In this document: positions 35,084 to 46,528 of the stretch, one piece after another
Numbering within the stretch: the stretch's first letter is position 1
Layout of the letters: the number at the start of each line of letters is the position of its first letter
Assembly: GCA_032433595.1 (NCBI GenBank)
Contig: JASWJB010000221.1
Coordinates: forward strand, 1 to 64,000
Length of the DNA stretch: 64,000 nt
Source: Conoideocrella luteorostrata
Taxonomy: Eukaryota; Ascomycota; Sordariomycetes; Hypocreales; Clavicipitaceae
Reading direction: 5' to 3'
The notes under the pieces: generated by a model
The model's database searches: none
Told to the model about the DNA's origin: nothing
Seen by the model: the letters and a program-made list of their open reading frames with translations, nothing else
Position numbers and translations under genes: made by a program

Positions 35084-35395
35084 TGTTGCGTTATGTGCCT
35101 TCATAGATAAGGGAAGGAGCAATTTGGGAACAGTGGAAATAGGCAGGAATAAACGGATTTGACGACACTGAAGAGTGTGAGCAGTGATATTGATAGATGA
35201 TGTTCTGACTTGAATAATCCCTCTGAAGGGCGTCGTGACCCTTCTTTATAGACCTTCAACGACCGGAAAACTCCCTGGAATTTAGTTACCTTAGACCTAC
35301 ATTCCTTGGCATTGTGCCACCTTCTTCCACTATCGTACGATTCTAACTAATACGAGACATCAGTCACTTCCGAAGGTACCACTCTAATCTCAACG
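35084..35395 (-). mobile_element. Solo LTR, family C, minus orientation
   Basis: 312 bp; on the minus strand it runs from CGTTGAGATTAGAG (first T changed to C) to GGCACATAACGCAACA. Similar along its length to 22045-22350, including GATAGTGG and ATCATCTATCAATATCACTG. No target duplication (CATGA versus ACTAT). Confidence 0.78.
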
Positions 35396-36336
35396 ACTAT
35401 ACTATCAGGATGTGTTTTTTTTTTGTGACAAGTCATGATAAATGCAGCTATGAACCAGTACGTACGTGAGTTTGCCACGAACCCGACGTCAGTCGTTGGA
35501 AGCGGCGGCAGTAATCTCTGAGAGGTTGTACACGACTAGTTCTAAGCGGGATCCATAGGATGTTTAGAGGAAAGAGGGCTACCTAGTGAGGTCCTTTATG
35601 GCTTGTCTGTAAAAACATTTGCTGATCTTGGAATGCCAGAACTATTCATTAATACTCACCAACCAACTACGATAAGCCTACTTCACCGGCGTTCTTCGTC
35701 GTAACCACATTGGACCGGGACCAAGATATCATTTTTTCCAGAAGCGAAAAAACCATCCACGATGATATCTACAACGAGATTAATTAAGTTGATGGCATTG
35801 TTCCAACGGAAGTCCTAGCTAGAGACGGGCGAGAAAAACATGTCTAATATCGGATTACATGCGCCGGACTTTTAATATGCCCTCACGATGAAGGCATCTG
35901 CTGGCTTCTCAACATGCTCAGCTGCTGCACTGACACGTTTCTCTCTCTCTGCGTCAGGAACGACCGTTTAATCTTGGAAGGGAGATTTGCATAAAACAAA
36001 GATTTCTGCGATGGACCTTTGAACGGCTGTTTAGCACAAAATACTGCGTGTTCATTGATAGTCTCACATGGTGCCTGGAGCAGTTAACATATTGTTAGCC
36101 AACAGAGAATGGACGATAGGTAAGCTTTACATGGGCTTTCGAGAACAAGCGATCTTACCTTGCGATCCGGGCGTAGGCGTTGTACATGTTTGCGGTTCAA
36201 CCTTGACGGTTTGCTGATATTTACCCGGCCCAGATGATGCAATAAATCTGTTTGAGGATCCGATTGCATGTCTAGTTGGATGTAGTTGCGGGGCTGGGGC
36301 TGAGGCTGGAATCGGCGGCACCCGTTAGGTAGAGGT
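35396..36336. other. No gene recognised
   Basis: AT-leaning sequence without conserved motifs or transposon ends. Frames at 36362-36084 on the minus strand overlap the start of the repeat array and carry no recognised domain. Confidence 0.4.
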
Positions 36337-39060
36337 AGAGGAGCTCGTTGGAAAAGCCTCAAATCTCGGATGACGTACAGGCATCAAATATCGCAAGTCA
36401 GTCTGACGAGCTCGTTGAAACGTTCGAAAATCGGACGACGTGCAGGCTGCAAGAAGCATCAGGTATTGCAAGTTAGTTAACAAGCTCTTTGAAAGGTTCA
36501 AATGTCGGAGGATATACAGACACTGAAAAAAACATCAGATCGCAGGGTTAATCTAACGAGCTTTTTGAAAAGGCTTCAATCTCGCAAGACGTACAGGCGC
36601 TGCGAGAAGAGAAGCATCAGATAACGCAAGTCAGTTCACAAGCTCATTGAATGGTTCAAATCGTTAAAGACGTGCAGGCTGCAAGAGGCATCTGGTATCG
36701 CAAGTCGACCTGATGAGCTCGCTGAAAAGGTTTAAATCTCGGAATGTACAGGCGCTGCTAGAGGCATCTGCTATCGCAAGTCAGCTGGCGAGCTCATCAG
36801 AAAGGTTCAATTGCCGGAAGATGGATAGCTATCAAATATCGCAAGTTAATCTGACGAGCGCCACGACAAGGCTTACTTCAATCGGAAGATATACAGACTG
36901 CAAGAGGCATCAGACATCGCGTGTCAGTTGACAGGCTTGTTGAAAAGTTCAAATCCCGCAAGATGTACAGGCGTTTTCGAAGCGTCAGACATCCAGTAAA
37001 TCTGACGAGCTCGTTGAAAGACTCAAATCCCGCAAGATGTCTATAATAGGCGTTTATGAAGTGTTAGATATCGCAAGAAGCATTGGACATGCAGCCAACC
37101 TAACGAGCTCGACGAAAATGCTTTGATCTCGCAAGACACACAGGCTTTGCAAGAAGCATCGGATATAGCGGGTCAATCTGACGAGGTCGCTGAAAGGTTC
37201 AATTCTCGGAAGACGTACAAGCGCTATCGAAGCGTCAGACATGGTGGGTCAATCTGACAAGCTCGTTGAAGAAGGATTAAATCTTGGAGGATGTACGGGC
37301 GTGCAAGAAGCAACAGATATCGCAAGGAGCCCATCGAAACGGTTCAAATGTCGGAAGATGTACACTGCACAAAGCATCAGATATCGGGAGTCAGTGGACG
37401 AGCTCGTTTAAAGGTTCAGTTCTCGGGAGACGTACAGGCGCTACCAAAGCATCGGACATCGCAGGTCAATCTGACGAGCTCGTTGAAAAGGCTCAAACCT
37501 CGGAAGACGTACAAGCATTACATATCGCAAGTTTATCTGACGAGCTTGTTGAAAGGCTTAAATCTCGGGAGATGTAAACTGCATATAGCATCTGGTATCG
37601 CAAATCAGTTGACGAGCTCGTGGAAAGGTTCAATTCCCGGAAGACGTATAGGCGCTATCGAAACATTAGGCATCGTAGGTCGATCTGACGAGCTCGCTGA
37701 AGAGGCTCGAATCTCGGAAGACGTACAGGCTGCAAGGAGCTCGTTGAAAGGTTTTAGTATCGGAAGAAGACGTATAGGGTGCAAGGGGCTTGTTGAAAGG
37801 TTTAATTCTCGGGGGACGTATGGGCTGCAAGAGGCATTCGATATCGAAATTCGATCTGACGAGTTTGTTGAAACGTTCGAATGTCGGACGATGTACAGGC
37901 TACAAGAAGCATCAGGTATTGTACGTCAGTTGACGGGCTCGTTCAAAGGTTCAAATGTCGGAAGACTTACACTGCAAGGAGCATCAGGTATCGCAAGTCA
38001 GTTGACGAGCTCATTGAATGGTACAGGCGCTGCAAGAAGTATCGGATCCATCAAACATCGTGAGGCAATCTGACCAAGATGATTTCTTTAATCATGAGAT
38101 TGTCGGCCGCGATCTAATTCAGTCGGTTGACGAGCTCGTTGAAAGGTTCAGGCGCTGCAAGGAGCTTGTTGAACGGTTTAATCTCGGAAGGCGTATGGGC
38201 TGCAGGACGCATTCGATATCGAAATTCGATCTGACGAGCTTGTTGAAAGGTTCAAATCTCGAAATACGTAGAGGCATGAAATACCACAAGTTGATCTGAC
38301 GGAGACGTTAAAAAGGCTCAAATCTCGAAAGACACACAGGCATCTGATATCGCAGGTCAATCTGTCGAGCTCGTCAAAGGTTCAATTGTCGAAAGACGTA
38401 CACTGCATAAAGCATCAGATATCGAACGTCAGTTGACGAGCTCGTTGAAAGGTTCGATTGCCGGAGGACGTGCAGGCTCTGTAAGAAGCATCGGATATGG
38501 CAAGTCAGTTAACGAGCTCGTTGACATATTCACGCGCTGCAAGAAGCATCAGGCCCATCAGATATCGTGAGGCAATCTAACAGAGACGATTTTTTTTATG
38601 ATGGGATTGTCGGCGGCGATCTAATTCAGTCGGTTAACGGATTCGTTGAATGGTGCTTGGCGCTATACGAAGCTTCGGATCCATCAGATATCGTGAGGCA
38701 ATCTGACCAAGACGATTTATTTGATGATGAGATTGTCCGCGGCGATCTAATTGAATCAGTTAACGAGCTCGTTAAGAGGCTCAAATCTCGGAAGACATGT
38801 ACTACAAGAAGCATCAGATAACGCAAATCAATCCAACGAGCTTATTGAAACGTTCGAATGTCGGACGATGTACAGGCTGCAAGAAGCATCAGGTATTGTA
38901 CTTCAGTTGACGGGCTCGTTGAAAGGTTCAACTGTCGGAAGGCGTACACTGCAGGGAGCATCAGATATTGCAAGTCGGTTGACGAGCTCGTTGAAAGGTT
39001 CCAATGTCGGAAGACGTACAGGCGCTGCAGAAAGCATCGGATCTCGCAAGTTAATCTGAA
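36337..39060 (+). repeat. Long degenerate array of about 77-bp units, derived from a coding repeat
   Basis: About 35 units begin GAGCTCGTTGAAAGGTTCAA and continue with a CGGAAGACGTACAGGCGCTGC block and GCATCAGATATCGCAAGTCA-like text. Typical unit length is 75-78 bp. A 78-bp version would read as a 26-residue, charged, probably helical repeat (DELVERFKSRED, VQALQEASDIASQ). Most units have lost or gained bases, so frames switch every unit or two and no long open frame survives. Two units near 38041-38110 and 38667-38760 include a longer insert (SDQDDLFDDEIV-like). The array probably is the remains of a repeat-protein gene, now a minisatellite. Confidence 0.8.
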
Positions 39061-39179
39061 GACGATGAAGCTGTTCGAGATGCAATGATGGTAGTGGCCA
39101 CAGGTCAGGATTCCGATCAGAGTTCTGGTCAGGAATCTGGCCACGATAGTAGCGGTCGGCGGCGGGAAAAGTCAGCACT

Positions 39180-39600
39180 CGGGAGAGGGAAGAGTCAGCT
39201 GATGATGATGACGATGCCGCTGCTGATGGTAATGCCGTTGCTGTTGATGAGGATGTTGCTGCTGCTGATGATGATGGAGCGGTCGGCAGCGGAAAAGTCA
39301 GCACTTGGGAGAGGGGAAAGTCAGCACTCACGGGAGGGAAGATTCAGCTGATGATAATGATGATGTCGCTGATGATGATGATGATGCCGTTGCTGCTGCA
39401 GAGGATGTTGCTGCCCACACAAGAAATGCCGCCGCTGCTGCTGCTGCCAGCACTTGGGAGAGGGGAAAAGTCGGCAGTCGGAAGAATGGAAAAGTCAGCA
39501 CTCACGAGAGGGAAGAGTTAGCTGATGATAATGATGATGTCGCTGATAATGATGATGATGCCGCTGCTGCTGATGATGTTGCTGCCCATGCAAGAATAGC
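39180..39600 (+). repeat. GAT/GCT trinucleotide-rich tract
   Basis: Runs of GATGATGATG and GCTGCTGCTG alternate with a repeated block containing GGGAAAAGTCAGCACT and GGGAGAGG. One frame gives a very acidic Asp/Ala-rich stretch (39305-39694), but composition explains it and I do not call a gene. It directly continues the 36.3-39.1 kb array and may be the low-complexity end of the same decayed gene. Confidence 0.75.
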
Positions 39601-39719
39601 CATTCTCACCAGGCAGCGGATGTTGGATCTGGGTCAGCGCCCAAGCTGCAAAAAAAGCAGGGCTTGGGAGGGGGGGCAGGGGGCTGGTACGTAGCACAAG
39701 AGTAGCACGATAACACAGC

Positions 39720-40240
39720 ACAGCAACCAGCACACAAAATGCAGAGAAAATCAGCTCACAAGATGCAGAAAAACGCAGCAGACAAGGTGTGATAGATATC
39801 AGGGCCCAAAACATCTCCCCCGGCGCGCAATATACCAAAAAACCCGCTTGGTCAGAAATCCAGCGACCAGCGTACAAGCGCAATAACACAACACACCACA
39901 CAACACAACAGTAATACCACGAGACAAAACTAAACCTAGGTCAAAAGATGTACAAAGGCCTAGCGCATAAGGTGCAGTTAAAATCAAGGCGCAAAGCAAA
40001 ACATCTGGTGCGTAATCTACGAAAAACCAGCTTGGTCAGGAATCCAGCGACGGGGGGGACTTCCAACACAGCATAATACACCGTGTAACAGCAACACAGC
40101 ATGGCAAGACCAAACCCAGTGCAAAAGATTCGCAAAACTGCGGTGAATATAATGCGAGACTTGGCAGCGCGGCAGACTAATTACCCACCGCGCAATCAGC
40201 CAAAATGAGGTCCTGCGTAGCTTACACGCCAAACGGCGAT
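39720..40240 (+). repeat. Tandem degenerate repeat, about 190-bp unit, three copies
   Basis: AAACC(C/A)GCTTGGTCAG(A/G)AATCCAGCGAC recurs at about 39838 and 40023, followed each time by CAACACA-rich text, GACCAAACCCA/GACAAAACTAAACCTAGG-like text and CAAAAGAT. A third, more diverged copy runs into the inverted repeat. No coding potential is conserved. Confidence 0.65.
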
Positions 40241-40244
40241 AACT

Positions 40245-40775
40245 CGACGACCAGCGCACGCAGCAGGCCCAAACCTGGCGCAAAGACTCGCAGAGACGCC
40301 GCCAACACGGTACAGCTAAGAGAAGCGCACTCCCGGGGCGCGCGGCCACTCTGCGGCGGGCAGCGCCCAAAATGCCGGCGGGATGGGTGGTTTTTCGGTC
40401 GGGTGGTGAGAAAAAGGAGACGAACTGTGAGCGGAAAAGGGAGGAGACTGTGGGCCGTCTCCCTTTACTAGGACTTACGTCTCTTGTAATTACTACTCTC
40501 TCTAGTAGAGTGGTAACTGCAAGGTCTCCATCCTAGTAAAGGGAGACGGCCCACAGTCTCCTCCCTTTTCCGCTCACAGTTCGTCTCCTTTTTCTCACCA
40601 CTCGACCGAAAAACCACCCATCCCGCCGGCATTTTGGGCGCTGCCCGCCGCAGAGTGGCCGCGCGCCCCGGGAGCGCCGTAATTCGCAATTATTTTCGCT
40701 GCATCGTGACCGCTGCGTTCGTGCGAGTCTTTTGCGCCAGGTTTCGTGCCGTTTGGTGCGCTAGTTGTCGAGCCC
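40245..40775. repeat. Long inverted repeat of dispersed repeat R
   Basis: The left arm (about 40245-40473) is the near-perfect reverse complement of the right arm (40531-about 40775), separated by 57 bp. The inner 100 bp are almost identical (TCCTAGTAAAGGGAGACGGC on the right, its complement on the left). The right copy continues to about 40920, where a GC hairpin GCGCGGCGAAGCCGCGC occurs at about 40898-40914. The palindrome could form a large cruciform or hairpin RNA. Confidence 0.85.
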
Positions 40776-40965
40776 CTGATTGCTGGACCTAGACCAAGAC
40801 CGCACACACCCACACACCATTGCTTAGAGTATATACATCTACAACCCTTGCCAAAAGCCTTGCAAAAGGTCCTGCAAAAATCCGGTAAAATCCGCGCGGC
40901 GAAGCCGCGCCCTCCGCGGGCCGGCTTGGGGCGTGTGACAGTGGCAATGGCACGACGTAGAGCAT

Positions 40966-41118
40966 TCATGTCTGATTTCTTCACATATTCAATTCAATTA
41001 GGTCTGTCTAGAAAGAAGAACAAGAAGAAGAGGAGGAAGGCCCTCGAGTGCGCTGAATAAAGAGGCGCGCCACGGTGGCCACGTGATCGCTCGTATACTC
41101 GACGAGGGACCTCCAACA
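40966..41118 (-). mobile_element. Truncated LTR, family A, minus orientation
   Basis: On the minus strand it begins TGTTGGAGGTCCCTCGTCGAG at 41118 and includes ATCACGTGGCCACCGTGGCGCG and a TTCTTCTTG tract, then loses similarity before the usual CTTCCTACA end. Its first base directly follows the stop codon of the receptor gene on the same strand. Confidence 0.7.
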
Positions 41119-42921
41119 CTATCCAACGGCAAACACCTTCGAAAGCCGTTCTTCCTTTCCAAACAATGGCTTAAAGGCTTCCTGCTCGCCAAGCGGCCGA
41201 CTGCAGTCTATATGGCACGCAGTCAACGACGTCGGCTGAGTCTCTACATGCTCATCCGAGAGCGTAGAGACCCCCACTGCCCCCTTGCTTGCTAGAGTTC
41301 GCTGTGGCAGGCTTACTGAGCTGTCCTCTTCGTGTCTACTAAAGGAGGTATCACTAAAGAGGGTGGTGTCACTGAAGGGGGTGTTGTGTGACCGTTTCGC
41401 TCGCGGTTTGGTAGAAAACTTCCGCCATGAAACCACGCAAGGGCTTTCAGGGCTCCGTGTGGATAGTTTCAACATGCGTAGTATAACCAGCCGAAGGGTG
41501 GGCAGACAGGCGCATAGTAGCCCAACGCTGACTTCGACCCCGGACCATAACACAGCCCCGTATTGATCAGATGTCGGGTTCGACGTGTTGGCGAATTTCT
41601 TGAGCGAACCAAGCCGAAGGATGGAAATCGCCGTCACCCTGATTGCCATGTCAGCGATTGTTCCCTTTTTTTGTTCTCAGCCCCTTGCACCGTCTAAATT
41701 TGAATGTAATGGTTTTTTTTCTTCTCTTTTCAGTCGTTTTGCTGGGTGAGCGGGTGGGCGGAGGTGAGAGCGCACGGGGCACAACCTACAGAAAGCCAGT
41801 CATGAACATCAAAGACACTGCCACCTTCTGTGTCCGACGAAGCTGGAGTTTTCGTATCTCGAAGAGCGGAATTCCAATCATCCAAAAGTCGACCGCCACA
41901 TTGACTGCGGCATGGACAAAGACAGAAACCCCTATTTGGACGCAGTGTCCACTGACCTGGCCAGCTTTGGCGCTGTCGAATCTGGTCCAGCTATAGCTGA
42001 TGGGTGTGCATTGAAATATCGTCTTGGCGACAAAGACGACGCCAAACAGGACGTGAAAGGCGATTGTGCCCAGGAGCAACCTGCCCGTGAGCTTGCCCGG
42101 GAAGATCGACATGTAGAAAATGGTCAGTGTCAGCTTCACCATGGTCAGCGCGATCAGATACAGAATCTCCGTGACGTAGAGCTCAATGCCGTACGCCAGC
42201 ATATCATCTGCTGGCACGGCCCACACGCTCCTGCCGAGGCCAACCTTCCCGAGACCCCGGAGCATCATCGCCATGCCCGCGACGGCTATTGGCGCTGCGG
42301 CCACGACCATGAAGTCGTCCCAGCTGAGACGCCATCGCTCCTGGCCGTATGCCAACTTATAAAGGAGCCGGATGGATGCGATGACAGACGTGACGAGGCC
42401 AAACGTGAGAATAATGATGCGAAACTCTTGTGATTTGTCCTCAATTGGCGCCATGCATACGATCTCCGTGATATTCCTCGTAACTGTAATGGGAGGATAA
42501 TCGAGTCCGTTAGTATCTAAAGGTTCTCATCCACAGCCTCCCTCGTGTGTTTTCTCTTGTAGCGTACCGATAGCTTCGGGCAAAGTGCACGCGTTCAACA
42601 CGCAGTCAATTACGCCGTCGTTGCTCGCCACGGTGCGGCACGACGATTCAACCGTGGCAGCCACGGGCTGAGCGAGGCATGATTTCTGCAAGTGCAAAGA
42701 ACGAATGTTAGGCCGCAGCGATCTCATTCGTGACCATCAAGCACGTTCTTGCAGGCGGGTGGAAAGCTTACCGCGCAGTCGGGTATCTCGGCCAGTACCG
42801 AAGCATTCCACGACATCAACACATTGGGGGTCTCGACCATGGTGAACACACAAGATGCGGGACAACGGATGAAGTTCGCGCGGCTGGATGTGGTGACCAG
42901 AACCGCGTGCAATTTTGGCAT
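41119..42921 (-). CDS. CFEM-domain rhodopsin-like (PTH11-type) membrane receptor
   Basis: Exons 42921-42772, 42685-42568, 42483-41790 and 41638-41119 (introns 86, 84 and 151 nt; a TACTAAC branch site lies in the second) join to 493 residues. The N-terminal part is a CFEM-like domain (IPDCAKSCL, SSC, IDCVLNACTLPEAI, EIVC). It is followed by about seven membrane helices with WDDFMVVAAAP, LYLIALTMVKLTLTIFYMSIFPG, TIFQCTPISYSW, HCVQIGVSVFVHAAVNVAVDFWMIGIPL, and on the last exon SLKKFANTSNPTSDQYGAVLWSGVEVSVGLLCACLPTLRL. This is the fungal rhodopsin/PTH11-like family, which senses surface or nutrient cues at the plasma membrane. Only six CFEM cysteines are visible; the usual central CxC pair is missing. 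The signal peptide is weak. The cytoplasmic tail ends exactly at an LTR-A boundary. Confidence 0.85.
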
Positions 42922-45900
42922 TATATTCTAGACGAAATCCCTCATATGCAGCAGATATGACCCTTGGTCATTGGTCATCCATGCGCCGATCCTGTGTATC
43001 CCCGCATCCGTGCGTAGATAAACAAGCAAGGCATTCCCCAACGCTGGGTAGGAGCGCTTTGACTGCTATGAAGCCACGGTCAAGGCGCGGACGCTCGAGG
43101 TTCCCACGTGCGTAGCGTTGAACCTCTGCCGCCCGTCAAAGAGCCGGGCACTGCCTGCACGCCACGGACCCGACGTGGAACCGATTGGCTTTTATGCATG
43201 CCGCCCCAGTCTGCCCGTTGGCAATGAACGACCCGGGGGGCTTTTCCGCAAAAATGGAACGACCACGGCAGTTGAGCTGGCCGTGCGCAAATGCGACAGA
43301 AAAACGTCAAGTCACGTCAAGTTGGCCGTGATGAAAGGCTATGAAAGGCCCGCAATATTTCAGCCCTTATTCGCGCGAATTTCTACTTACGGAAAGAATC
43401 GAGAGGTGGGCGGGTGGATAAGTAGCCAGCGTAAGTTTACTGTAGTGGCTGGACAACGATACGCAGGTGGACACGGGTGCATGGGCCGCGCCAACAGCCG
43501 TTTTTTCGGTACCCCAGCGGCCCTGGTCCCGTTTGAACCCCACTTAAGTTACCTGCTATTCCCAAGTTAATTTTAATGCCTCCCTGCAGAAGCAGAAGCA
43601 AGCGTCGTCATTGAGCACTTTAGCGGCGTCGTGCTTAGAATATCTCCGATGCAAAAGAACTTGCGACGTCTGCAAGAAGTGCCACAAGGCAGGCCTCCTT
43701 GTACGCCCTAGATCCGGCAGTCAAAGTTAGAAACTGCCCATGCCGAACCCGTCGGAACCCTCCGGTAGGTGTAAGGTGGAGCGGGGCCCGTGCACTGCCA
43801 TCGTGGGTTAGCCGTGGCGAACCCCACGTGACCTCCGCGAAAGCAAGTTAGCCATTATCATACTTCTTCGATTAAAGCTAGCTGAAAGTATAATTCAAGA
43901 ATATCACCTTGCTTCACATCTGCATCCCATCATCAACCACAGCATAGCCAACCTAGTAGCACTTTGTTTTTCAGTAAGTCATAACATAATACCTTCGTGT
44001 TCAGGATTTTGGTTTAGGGAAGGCCTGGGGTTTCTCGATGCGATGGTGCAATGTAGCACTGTCAAACATTTATAGCGATGGGTGACCGCCGTAAGAAGGC
44101 TATCAATGCGATTATCAGCCTTTCCCTCTCTAGCGGGTCGTTCCATACGATATGTCATTTCAACACGCGTCATTGTGGCAGCAACTTGGTGTGGGAAGTG
44201 AGACAGCCGCATATCTCACCGCGGATTTCTCTAGTCAAATACTCAAGCCAAAGTATCCGCTGCGGAGAGTCAAGACCCAATTCTTTTTCAGGGCTGAAGT
44301 TCGAAATTCCGCTACAGCCTGTCACATTCCAGTACTTCGGAATTGATACAGCAACAAAACTCACCTAAACTCGCCAAGAGCAAAGGACCCTCTTGTGTCA
44401 AACATGCACACATTTAACGCATCTTAACTCACCGTAAGATAACCCGATAGCCTCATGTACGAAAAGCCATGCTTCTAAAATGGTTTCCTGCCACGTAGCA
44501 GCAAATGTCATGTCGATCTTCTGAATGATCACAGACATGGCACATTGAAGAAGAGCCTCGGTTACCAGACCACATTCGTGATTTACATCAGCATACGGAG
44601 TATTGAAAGAGAAACGGTCATTGGTATACTAGCTTATGCGTACCCACATTCCCAAAAATTAAGTCCGGGTTATATACGAAATGAAGTAAAACACAAAAAT
44701 TAGAGACCCTTGCCAGAATTCGCTCCTTTAAATCCGGCAAATGCGAGCTTTGGATGCCATCTCGGCATAGCGTACTCCGTACGGAGTACATTGTCTTTCA
44801 TTCCAACCCGTCCAAGCCCAAAATTACATTCCAGAGCCTAATTATCCGATGTGCCACAATTTCTGCCGGACCCTCTTTCTCACGGAGCTACTGACCTCTC
44901 TCCCGCGCGCCGCCTCCTGGGTAAATGTGGACCACTAGGCAGCCTTAACCGTCGAGACATTTTCGGCAAATAAATTCGTTGCTGATCTTCGTGCTTGATT
45001 GCAGAGGTGATGCGCATTGTCTCAGCCTTTTGTATTGAATCTCGCTGCTACGTCTTGCCCTTCCCTCTGCTATATCAGAATCCCAGTCGTAACAGCAGTA
45101 TATTTTCCGGCTTTCCTTGCTCCCTCATTCAATTGAGAAGCTGAGGCAGTCTTGAAATACATGCCTGCGTTGTCTCGTAGTTTCACAGCCGTCATGTCAT
45201 ATCAGACTTGATGACCACCATTAGTCTTTGACTCTTCCTGAGACCGAGAGCACCTTCTAAATCTGGCCCGGTCCAGCGTGCAGACTACATGTTTCATTCT
45301 CCGGGGATAAGTCATGCCCCCAACGACGCTGCGTCTTGCCATCAGCGGTTTTCGTTTGTGACGTAGCCGACCCAAGCCACCAGATATGTGATAAAAAGCC
45401 ACCGTAAGTATGTTATGTTTGTGCAGAGAGGCATGTCCTCACAAGCACGACACCATAACTCCTGTGCCTAAGTATTGAACGTCTTAAATAGGCTTGGAGC
45501 TGCGTGCGAGCAATCACACTACCCATTTGTAAGTAAGACACGTAGACGGAGGCGACAAAAAAGATTCGACGATAGGCACCGACATGTCAGTTCAAGACAC
45601 AACGACCAACCAACCAACCAATCAACCGATGCAACCGCACAAAACATAAGAAGTTAGCGATCATGGCTGTTCATAATAATTTTTATTAGGCACGGGGGTG
45701 ATAATCGATGTATTTCGTGTTGAATGCATCGGCTAGGGCTGCGAAGCTTTGACGGACGCTCAACGACTCATTCTGAAAGAGTAAGTCGCGATAGCACCAG
45801 GTCCAGGCGATGACCAAGCCACCAACCCACGTACGTCCGTTTCGTACAAGTCGTATAAAGTGCAGGTCGAGAGCGAACGAGGTGGCACGTAACCTAGAGA

Positions 45901-46528
45901 ATCGTAGTGAGACTACACATGCCGCGCAGGTTTTAAACACAGTCGCCATATCATTTGCCATCCTTGCTGTCGCAATAAGGAATCGTTGTCAAAAATTTGT
46001 ACCTCTACTGTCTAGACTGAATAGAGAAATGTTCGCAATTTGACATATCATAATGGCGCAGAGGGGAGATGTAGACGAAGACGAAACTAGCCAGGGAGAC
46101 AGAGTCTTAATCGATCCCATCCTTCTATCACACTACTAGTAGATGCTACGTGGGAGCGACGTGCTTTGCTTGGAATGAGGAAGTTTCTGGCGTTGCAGTC
46201 GTGCCTTGTCCCCTTTCCAGAGTGTTTTAAAACCGTCACAAACTTGAACAAGGGAGATGTGATGCGGAATGTGTAGTCTGGCTCTTCTCCCCCGTCTCGA
46301 TTGTGTGTAGAAAAGCGGTAATAGTAGAGGTTATCAACGAACTATAAAGGCATTGCGCGCCCCGTAGTCCAGAACAGAATAAACCAGCAAGTTACATGCT
46401 TTACGAGAACAAAGCAAAGCTTACGATATTCGGTTTTCAAGAAAACAACGTCCTTCCGTGTCCGGGAAACTCTGTCCAGAGTACTTTTATATTCGCAGAA
46501 TATAACCCCTTTCACCCTTTAGTCGAGC
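42922..46528. other. Long gene-poor interval; perfect palindrome at 44776-44793
   Basis: No domain-bearing frame was found. The 18-bp palindrome GTACTCCGTACGGAGTAC occurs at about 44776-44793, and TACGGAGTA-like words recur at 44595. A CCAA tetranucleotide run lies at about 45607-45625. A minus-strand frame (45961-45686) and frames at 43118-43570 are open but unrecognised. The region just before 46529 should carry the lipase promoter. Confidence 0.4.

Noticed and set aside
39305..39694. Acidic Asp/Ala-rich 129-codon open frame
   Set aside because: Produced by GAT/GCT trinucleotide runs; no start context, domain or neighbour supports a gene.
41912..42433. 173-codon plus-strand frame
   Set aside because: Antisense of the rhodopsin-like receptor's membrane exons.
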